A stretch of 64,000 nucleotides of DNA, from assembly GCA_026399095.1 (NCBI GenBank), contig JAPLRP010000090.1, positions 1 through 64,000 on the forward strand, written 5' to 3'. The notes under the pieces are model-generated. The model worked only from the letters and a program-made list of their open reading frames with translations, did not search any database and had not been told where the DNA came from. This DNA is from Methylococcales bacterium. GTDB lineage: Bacteria > Pseudomonadota > Gammaproteobacteria > Methylococcales > Methylomonadaceae. A program made the position numbers and the translations under genes. Each line of letters starts with the position of its first letter. The first letter of the stretch is position 1. Below are positions 58,028 through 64,000 of the stretch, piece after piece.

Positions 58028-58549
58028 ATGATTAATGGAACGTTATCGAAAAACAAACACTTTATGGGAGAAGCTATTCTTTTCATAACATTTGTCCTTT
58101 CGTTAATCGGGATGGCTATTACCGATTTTTCCCCGCTTGAAAGTCATCGTTACTGGGACTGTATGATTGTGTTTTTGGCTATTGCCAGCATTGGCTTGGG
58201 TTGGTCGCAAGAACTCTACAAAGAAACTATTTTTCAAATGATTGTCCGGCAGCTTATTCATTGGGGAGCAACTTTGATAACCGTGTCTGGTGTTTATCTT
58301 TTGCTCTATACCGGACGTTTAAATTATGAAAGCACCGGACTTATCGTTGAACTTATCCTCGGCTTATCTTTATTTCTGGATGGACGAAATCTGGGATGGA
58401 GAATAAGTTTGTTAGGTATTTTGGTGGGGTGTACTGCAATTGTTGCTGCCTATGTTGAAGAATATATCTGGGTAATTCTGTTTGTGTCTGCTTGTCTTTG
58501 GGTTGTCACTTACTATTTAGAAAAACTTCATCATAAAAGTCGTTTATAA
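58028..58549 (+). CDS. multi-pass membrane protein of unknown function
   Basis: This 173-residue protein shows about five hydrophobic segments (for example ILFITFVLSLIGMAITDF and LLGILVGCTAIVAAYV) with a short basic tail. I recognise no family. It lies downstream of the DUF4105-like gene with a 165-base gap, so it may be an independent unit. Confidence 0.65.
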   Translation: MINGTLSKNKHFMGEAILFITFVLSLIGMAITDFSPLESHRYWDCMIVFLAIASIGLGWSQELYKETIFQMIVRQLIHWGATLITVSGVYLLLYTGRLNYESTGLIVELILGLSLFLDGRNLGWRISLLGILVGCTAIVAAYVEEYIWVILFVSACLWVVTYYLEKLHHKSRL

Positions 58550-58668
58550 ATAGCATTTAGTGCCAAACAAAGGGAGAATAAAGATTAATTAAGAAGTTGG
58601 AGATAAAGGGATTGCGCCCGTTATCCCCACCCGATCCTGACTCGGCAATATAGACACAGTTATACCAC

Positions 58669-58860
58669 TTACACCACCCATACCTCTATGGGTGCACAGT
58701 AATCAGTTATTCCCTCTGAAGTAATGGCGGCCATTCGAACATAATACTTACAGCCCGGCGTTAGTCCGTCCACTTCATAGGTTGCATAGGCATTGATTCG
58801 AGCAGGATGAACGGAAGAATCTTTCGTAATTAGCCGTCCACCCTTCTTTTTACCACCGGC
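58669..58860 (-). pseudogene. fibronectin type III-like fragment
   Basis: Not in the ORF track. A minus-strand frame of about 63 codons reads YEVDGLTPGCKYYVRMAAIT and ends APIEVWVV and a stop, the last strands of a fibronectin III-like domain. A stop codon lies at its upstream edge and it has no start or signal. It is probably the tail of a lost larger gene. It lies in the 315-base gap between the membrane protein and psd, which otherwise holds nothing I can identify. Confidence 0.5.
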
Positions 58861-58864
58861 TTAA

Positions 58865-59725
58865 TCAAGCCAGTGTATGGCCAATCTTCTCGCCCAGCTT
58901 TACCACTTGATTAGCGGTAAAGTTACTCGCCCATTCTGCTTTATCTTTGCCGAATAAAACAATAATCGTTGAGCCCATATTAAAGCGTCCCATTTCTTCG
59001 CCTATTTTTAGGACAGGTGCCTTTTCTTGATATTGCCAGTTACGAACGGAAGTAATGCTTGGTGGGGTAACAACACCGTGCCAAACGGTTTCTATGCTGG
59101 AGACAAATATGGCGCCGACCAGTACCAAAGCCATTGGGCCGGTATCGGTATCAAATAGTGCGGCGACCCGTTCATTTCTTGCAAATAATCCGGGAACGGA
59201 ATTGGTGGTTGCCGTGTTTACACTAAATAAGCGACCCGGAATATGAACCATTTCTCTTAAAGTGCCGGTCAAGGGCATGTGTAGACGATGATAATCTTTA
59301 GGTGAAAGATAAATCGTAGTGAAAACGCCATTATTAAATGGTTCTGCGCGTTCTGCATCGCCACCCAACAAATCAGTCGCCGTAAAGCTTTTGCCTTTGG
59401 CTTGAATGATTTTACCGTCGGTAATATGACCTGCTTGGCTGACTGCGCCATCAGCAGGACAGGCAATGGCATTATGTTCTTCGGTTAAGGGTCTTGTGCC
59501 GGGTTTTAGTTCACGGGTAAAGAAATCGTTAAAGCTTTTAAAAGCATTGATATCCTGCTCAAGCGCTTCATTCATATTGACGCCATAATGCTTGATGATC
59601 TGTTTGATAAACAGATTTTTCCAGGCTTTATTTTCGCAATGCGTCAGTTTGCTCATCATTTTTGACAAGCTATGATGCGGTAAAATGTATTGGGGTAGGG
59701 TGGTTAATGCTTCTTTAAAAGTCAT
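58865..59725 (-). CDS. psd: phosphatidylserine decarboxylase proenzyme
   Basis: Psd makes phosphatidylethanolamine at the inner membrane. The 286-residue proenzyme has the core FNDFFTRELKPGTRP, CPADGAVS, and the self-cleavage site in FNMGSTIIVLFGK, where cleavage between Gly and Ser creates the pyruvoyl cofactor. The LGST form of E. coli is MGST here, which keeps the essential GS. YLSPKDYHRLHMP is the catalytic His region. It is a normal full-length enzyme. Confidence 0.96.
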   Translation of the reverse strand: MTFKEALTTLPQYILPHHSLSKMMSKLTHCENKAWKNLFIKQIIKHYGVNMNEALEQDINAFKSFNDFFTRELKPGTRPLTEEHNAIACPADGAVSQAGHITDGKIIQAKGKSFTATDLLGGDAERAEPFNNGVFTTIYLSPKDYHRLHMPLTGTLREMVHIPGRLFSVNTATTNSVPGLFARNERVAALFDTDTGPMALVLVGAIFVSSIETVWHGVVTPPSITSVRNWQYQEKAPVLKIGEEMGRFNMGSTIIVLFGKDKAEWASNFTANQVVKLGEKIGHTLA

Positions 59726-59804
59726 GAATAATCAATGATGGCTAAGTCGGGTTGGCAATGAAACCCGACCTAGAGGGTTGGGTCTGTTTTAGCAGGAAAA
59801 TAGA

Positions 59805-60194
59805 CTAAGGCAGGTTAACAAATTCCGGTGCTTGCCAATCGGGATTTCTATGTTCTACAACAACCGTTGTATAGATGCCGCCGCGTACATTAAATTCAGC
59901 ACGAATACGCATAAAGCTAGGTGCTATTGCCTTAACAATATCGTTTAAAATTTCATTGGTAATGGCTTCATGAAATGCACCTTGATCACGGAAGGACCAC
60001 ATATAGAGCTTAAGGCCTTTTAATTCAACGCAAAGTGCAGCGGGTACATATTCAATTTGGATCGTTGCGAAATCCGGTTGACCGGTTTTTGGGCAAAGGC
60101 AAGTGAATTCGGGGATGTCAATGCGGATGGTATAGTCCCTTTCTGGCTGTGGATTAGGGAAGGTTTCCAGGTCTTTAGTGGGTTGTGTCGTCAT
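59805..60194 (-). CDS. queF: NADPH-dependent preQ1 synthase QueF
   Basis: QueF reduces preQ0 to preQ1 in queuosine biosynthesis. The 129-residue protein is the short, unimodular type: the nucleophilic cysteine is in [14 protein letters not shown], and the NADPH motif is [20 protein letters not shown]. The queC, queD and queE genes are not nearby. Lying 80 bases downstream of a gap after the lipoprotein gene, it may be a single-gene unit. Confidence 0.95.
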   Translation of the reverse strand: MTTQPTKDLETFPNPQPERDYTIRIDIPEFTCLCPKTGQPDFATIQIEYVPAALCVELKGLKLYMWSFRDQGAFHEAITNEILNDIVKAIAPSFMRIRAEFNVRGGIYTTVVVEHRNPDWQAPEFVNLP

Positions 60195-60341
60195 TGTTTT
60201 AGTCTGTTATGTTAAGGTAATTATAATGGCTGTGATTAAATTTTTGAGCCAAATAATCACATCGTTAATAAGGCGGTATTTTATCAGCTTTAGTGTTGGG
60301 TATGATAATTACTGTATAGAAGGCTATTTTTTATCTGATCG

Positions 60342-61115
60342 TTATGAGGGGTCTTTGGCGGGCTCCTCAAGAAACTTTCGATAGTTAATTGAAACCTTAA
60401 GTCCGGCAAAACGGCCACTCATTCTAACCAGTTCATGCGTTTTTTTATCGAAACTGATTTGCACTTCGCTTAAAGCCCGATCTTCATAACCTTCTTCTAT
60501 ATGATGAGTTTCCAATAGAAAATGGTACACATAGATTTCTATTTCACCCTCATCTTTAATTTCTAAAGGCTCACCCAATTGGGCGATAACGGCTTGTTTC
60601 TTCGGTAAATCTGCAGAAATCTTATCTATAAATTTACTGCTGGCGCGTAGTTGTCTTTTTTCCTCATCAATTTCAGCACCACCAATTGAGCGTAAAGAAA
60701 TTTCTAAAAATTTTGGCGGAGCGATTTGTAAGAACAGTGATGAAAATGACCAGGCAATGATGCGCCCTTCTTTATTAAACTTTAATTCAGAATAAAATTT
60801 TATCTCCGGAACAATCAATTGATTGTTGGCATCAACCTTACGAAACCAATAGCGCCAGCGTCTTCCTTCTGGAGTTGGGAAGTCTTCACTGGGATGGAGT
60901 TTTGATAATGACACAAAATCTTTGCTGTATAAGATGGGTTCTTTAAATAGCAGCGTAAACTCGTCTGTCGTAACGGTGCTAAAGTAACGATCAAACTCAC
61001 CCATTTGTAAATAGGTTTGATATGCTTTTATCCAATAAATACAGCCAGTTAATGAACACGCTAGAATTAGTAGACAAATTACGCGAAAAAAACGCTTAAA
61101 TTTTGTATTGATCAT
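60342..61115 (-). CDS. uncharacterised lipoprotein
   Basis: The 257-residue protein has a lipoprotein signal with lipobox LTGC near residue 25 (LLILACSLTGCIYW). The rest is soluble, with mixed strands and helices, and shows no motif that I can assign. The wide aromatic and charged content suggests a folded periplasmic or outer-membrane-anchored protein. It is oriented like queF but separated from it by about 150 bases. Confidence 0.75.
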   Translation of the reverse strand: MINTKFKRFFRVICLLILACSLTGCIYWIKAYQTYLQMGEFDRYFSTVTTDEFTLLFKEPILYSKDFVSLSKLHPSEDFPTPEGRRWRYWFRKVDANNQLIVPEIKFYSELKFNKEGRIIAWSFSSLFLQIAPPKFLEISLRSIGGAEIDEEKRQLRASSKFIDKISADLPKKQAVIAQLGEPLEIKDEGEIEIYVYHFLLETHHIEEGYEDRALSEVQISFDKKTHELVRMSGRFAGLKVSINYRKFLEEPAKDPS

Positions 61116-61297
61116 CTTATGCCTAAGCTATAAATAGATTTAAATGGAGTAATGTTGGCAAAATATTGGGCTAGTTTACACCTTCGCTATAGATGCTTAT
61201 CTACAATAGCTACTTTTGACATTAAAACAGGTAGGTAAAAAGCGTTATGATTGGGTAAGAGGTTAAGATCTTAATAACGAATAATTAAAAAATATTA

Positions 61298-62212
61298 GTG
61301 ATGATTAAATTAAGAAAGCCCGAAAAACTGCCAGATGTTGTTCTTTCGATAGCTCATCGGGGCGCAAGAGCCTTTGCACCTGAAAATACTTTGGAGGCCT
61401 TTCAAAAAGCTAAAGCTTTTCATTGTCAGATGATTGAGTTAGATGTTCGACTATCAAAAGACGGAGTGTTAATGGTGCATCATGACGAAGACTTAATTCG
61501 ATGCACCGATGTTAAAGTTAAATTTCCTGATCAAGCCAGTTATTATGTCTGGGATTTTACTTATGATGAGTTAGCTACGTTGGATGCGGGCAATTGGTAT
61601 ATCAAACAGTTATCGTTACCTCAAAACCAAAGGCAAGCGTATTTACAAACGCTAACAGATGATGAAGTCAGTCACTTTGTAAGTCCGCAAGATTTTGATA
61701 ATTATGTTTCTGGTAATATAAGGCTGCCTACTTTGCAGCAAACACTTACCTTTGCAAAGCAAGCCGAGTTGATGGTTAATATTGAGCTTAAATCCCAACC
61801 ACATAGATCTACAGAGCTTGCAAATGCGGTAGTGAGCTTGGTTGAGTTTATGGAAATGGATCAGCAGGTTTTGATTTCGTCGTTTACTCATGATTTGTTA
61901 ATACAAGTGCGGCAACTGAGTAACACGCTTGCGATTGGTGTTTTGACCAGTGAGCGTATAGAGAATCTCAGTCAATATCTGCAGTTACTTGATGCGGATG
62001 CTTACCATCCTAATTGTTACAGTGATTCAAAGATAAACCCAGATAATAAATTAAATTTGGAGGGTGTGGCTTTTGCTCTTAACGCAGGCTGTTATGTCAA
62101 TGTTTGGACGTGTAACAATAAAGACGATATGCGCCAATTGATCGCTGCCGGCGTTTCCGGGTTGATTTCAGATTTTCCTAATCGAGTACGAGATGTTTTA
62201 TTGGCAGATTAA
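61298..62212 (+). CDS. glycerophosphodiester phosphodiesterase
   Basis: This 304-residue cytoplasmic protein has the GDPD fold with the catalytic histidine and metal ligands: SIAHRGARAFAPENT, ELDVRLSKDGVLMVHHDE and MVNIELKSQ, then NVWTCNNKDDMRQLIAAGV near the end. It would hydrolyse deacylated phospholipids to glycerol-3-phosphate and an alcohol. The lack of a signal peptide points to a UgpQ-type cytoplasmic enzyme. A short insertion between residues 90 and 140 is unusual for the family. Confidence 0.9.
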   Translation: MMIKLRKPEKLPDVVLSIAHRGARAFAPENTLEAFQKAKAFHCQMIELDVRLSKDGVLMVHHDEDLIRCTDVKVKFPDQASYYVWDFTYDELATLDAGNWYIKQLSLPQNQRQAYLQTLTDDEVSHFVSPQDFDNYVSGNIRLPTLQQTLTFAKQAELMVNIELKSQPHRSTELANAVVSLVEFMEMDQQVLISSFTHDLLIQVRQLSNTLAIGVLTSERIENLSQYLQLLDADAYHPNCYSDSKINPDNKLNLEGVAFALNAGCYVNVWTCNNKDDMRQLIAAGVSGLISDFPNRVRDVLLAD

Positions 62213-62330
62213 AACGTAAGAAATTTTATCATTGGCTTTATGATTTTTTATTGACGTCTTATCCGTTACAATTAGCGAAATGTTTTGTGCTTGAAAGTTA
62301 AAAGCATAACCACCTTGTCGAGATTTAACT

Positions 62331-62825
62331 ATGTTTTTAAAAAAACGATTTCTAAGCGCATTAATTATTTTGGGCGCGTTATTAAGTTATTCTGCTAGCG
62401 CAGAGGAATTTAATTTAAAGCCGTTTGATGCAGGCAGTTATCAACAAATATTGGCAAGCAATGCTAACAAGCCTTTTATCCTTGTTGTTTGGTCGATAAC
62501 CTGTTCTTCTTGTTTAAAAGAAATGCCTTTAATAAGTCAGCTGCATCAAAAGCGGTCTGAACTTAATATAATTATGCTGGCTGCTGATGATATTTCTGAA
62601 GTTACTAAGATCAAGTCCATTCTGCAAAAAAACCAATTAACCGGAATTGAAAATTGGGCTTATGCCGATGAGAACAGAATGAAGCTACAGTTTTCAATTG
62701 ATCAAAAATGGTATGGTGAAATGCCAAGAACTTATTTTTTTGACAAAAAGCATCAGCAAGAAGGAATAAGTGGCGTGCTTTCAGAGGCTGATTATGAGGC
62801 CAGAATAACAAAAATTTTAAAATAA
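62331..62825 (+). CDS. exported thioredoxin-like (TlpA/DsbE type) protein
   Basis: A signal peptide (LIILGALLSYSASA) precedes a thioredoxin fold of about 140 residues with the redox motif CSSC in VVWSITCSSCLKEMPLIS. The conserved cis-proline lies in GEMPRTYFF. It probably reduces or isomerises disulfides in the periplasm, for example in cytochrome c or copper-site assembly. No ccm gene adjoins it. It precedes an M48 protease gene by about 100 bases. Confidence 0.87.
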   Translation: MFLKKRFLSALIILGALLSYSASAEEFNLKPFDAGSYQQILASNANKPFILVVWSITCSSCLKEMPLISQLHQKRSELNIIMLAADDISEVTKIKSILQKNQLTGIENWAYADENRMKLQFSIDQKWYGEMPRTYFFDKKHQQEGISGVLSEADYEARITKILK

Positions 62826-62928
62826 ATAGCGCGATAAAGGTTTAGTTTTTATGACTGCATTGAGTAAGTCAGAGAGTTGAACTTACGTTAAAATGGCGCA
62901 GCATATATAAATTGTTCCGGAGGTGTTA

Positions 62929-63711
62929 ATGATGAAAAAAAATGTTCTTGTTTGGATAGGGTCGTCTCTATTAAGTGCCTGTATTACTAGCCCTACCGGT
63001 AGAAGCCAATTTGTTTTTATGCCTGATGCGCAAGTTAATCAAATGGGTCTGGACGCTTTTGATACCTTAAAGAAAGAAAAAAAGATCAGCAATAACAGCC
63101 AATACAATCAACTGGCAAGTTGCATTTCCAAGGCGATTGTCAGCGAGCAAGCAGGAAGTTGGGAAGTGGTTGTTTTTGAAGATAAGACACCCAATGCATT
63201 TGCTTTGCCAGGTAATAAAATTGGTGTACATACCGGGATGTTGATATTAGTTGATAATCAGGATCAATTAGCCGCCGTTATTGGACATGAAGTTGGACAC
63301 GTTCTGGCTAAACATAGCAATGAAAGAGCATCACAAGAAATGGCCGTCAGCCAAGGTATGGCTATGATTCAAGCAATAGGTTCGCCGCAATCGGCTTTAG
63401 GCCAGACTGCATTTGGGCTGCTGGGTGTTGGTGCAGAATATGGGGTACTGATGCCCTATAGCCGTATACAAGAAAGCGAAGCCGATATAATTGGCGTGGA
63501 TTTAATGGCAAAAGCAGGCTTTGATCCAAGACAAAGTATTGGCTTATGGCAAAAAATGGAACAAGCCTCCCAAGGCCAGCAACCGATAGAGTTTTTGTCG
63601 ACGCATCCTGCCAATGCGACACGTATTCAAAGCTTGGAACAACACATGCCGCAAGCCATAGCATTATATGAACAAGCTAAAGCTTCGGGTAAAAAACCGC
63701 AATGTAATTAA
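62929..63711 (+). CDS. M48-family zinc metalloprotease lipoprotein (LoiP/YcaL/BepA type)
   Basis: From ATG 62929, preceded by GGAGG, the protein has a lipoprotein signal (SSLLSACITSP), the opening GRSQFVFMPD of this group, the zinc motif GHEVGHVLAKHSNE and the third ligand in ESEADIIGVDLMAKAGFDP. It has 260 residues and should act in the periplasm on misfolded outer-membrane proteins. The ORF track begins two codons earlier. The next gene is dapC. Confidence 0.92.
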   Translation: MMKKNVLVWIGSSLLSACITSPTGRSQFVFMPDAQVNQMGLDAFDTLKKEKKISNNSQYNQLASCISKAIVSEQAGSWEVVVFEDKTPNAFALPGNKIGVHTGMLILVDNQDQLAAVIGHEVGHVLAKHSNERASQEMAVSQGMAMIQAIGSPQSALGQTAFGLLGVGAEYGVLMPYSRIQESEADIIGVDLMAKAGFDPRQSIGLWQKMEQASQGQQPIEFLSTHPANATRIQSLEQHMPQAIALYEQAKASGKKPQCN

Positions 63712-63848
63712 ATGATTGAACACGGGTAATTATTTTTATATATTTCCTTAAAGGACATTATAAAAGGTTTTTATGAGGAGTTTACCACCTCTATTCTCTA
63801 CTTCCTTGAGCAAGAAGTTAGATTTTCAAGACTCTGGACTGCGTAGCA

Positions 63849-64000
63849 ATGACTCCTAATTTAAAGCACTTACATCCTTACCCATTTGAGAAACTGGCAC
63901 AACTCAAACACGGCATTGTTCCACCTGCAAATAAGTCACCTATTGTGTTGTCGATAGGTGAACCTACTCATAAAACGCCACATTTTATTGCAGAAGCGCT
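63849..64000 (+). CDS. dapC: succinyldiaminopimelate transaminase DapC, N-terminal part
   Basis: The frame from the ATG at 63849 reads NLKHLHPYPFEKLAQLKHG, then PIVLSIGEPTHKTP, and is open to the window edge. It matches the N-terminus of succinyldiaminopimelate transaminases (lysine biosynthesis, PLP-dependent, fold type I). Only about 50 residues lie in the window, so the catalytic lysine cannot be checked. Confidence 0.85.
   Translation, partial: MTPNLKHLHPYPFEKLAQLKHGIVPPANKSPIVLSIGEPTHKTPHFIAEA

Noticed and set aside
63773-63859. 28-residue ORF ahead of dapC
   Set aside because: It overlaps the dapC start, is very short and matches nothing; a leader peptide cannot be supported.

Overview
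The window is a chromosomal segment of an AT-rich gammaproteobacterium. A methanotroph-type lineage (order Methylococcales) is my best guess from protein style and gene neighbourhoods, but this is inference and no methane-oxidation gene is present. It lies at the replication-origin end of the chromosome. rpmH-rnpA-yidD-yidC-mnmE read leftward and dnaA-dnaN-recF-gyrB read rightward. Two parS sites (TGTTCCACGTGGAACA) sit at the recF/gyrB junction, one of them inside recF. DnaA boxes cluster in two places: a 340-bp AT-rich block near 2.0-2.35 kb, downstream of mnmE, and the dnaA-dnaN gap.

Left edge (0-5.6 kb) is a graveyard beside mnmE. It holds a decayed type I restriction locus in which the start of hsdM is joined to the end of hsdR, with two nonsense mutations and several frameshifts. 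Next come the AT-rich DnaA-box block, a DUF1640 gene with an early stop, a 3' fragment of tRNA-Lys, a DUF433/DUF5615 toxin-antitoxin-like pair, and a broken tyrosine recombinase. An 18-bp sequence equal to the last codons of mnmE is present again about 2.6 kb away (16/18 match), next to a repeated terminator-bearing segment. This is the arrangement left by islands that integrate into the 3' end of mnmE, as SGI1 does.

Core block (5.6-18.2 kb): mnmE, yidC, yidD, rnpA, rpmH; then dnaA, dnaN, recF, gyrB, lgt, thyA, and a family I pyrophosphatase. 18.2-23.5 kb: a tightly overlapped MoxR/Bat operon (moxR, DUF58, DUF4381, VWA, VWA-TPR) with no batD next to it. 23.8-28.3 kb: a POT peptide transporter, an FNR-type oxygen sensor, small proteins and an SDR oxidoreductase. 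28.3-34.4 kb: an ABC-exporter fossil, then an RND efflux operon (adaptor, pump, NodT-type outer-membrane factor). 34.7-39.1 kb: a type I secretion operon (PrtD-like ABC, HlyD-like adaptor, TolC-like channel) with no visible substrate gene.

39.3-47.5 kb concerns the envelope: MJ1255-type glycosyltransferase, PAP2 phosphatase, TVP38/VTT protein, AsnB-type amidotransferase adjoining an ArnT-like glycosyltransferase, and a fatty acid desaturase. 47.6-64 kb is mostly housekeeping and periplasmic functions: PEBP protein, pepN, DUF423, moaB, DegQ-type protease, a divergent isopropylmalate-dehydrogenase-family enzyme, ecotin, a lipoprotein, a DUF4105-like protein, a membrane protein, psd, queF, a lipoprotein, a glycerophosphodiesterase, a thioredoxin-like protein, an M48 protease, and the beginning of dapC, which runs off the window. 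No rRNA, intact tRNA, CRISPR array or intact transposase was seen.
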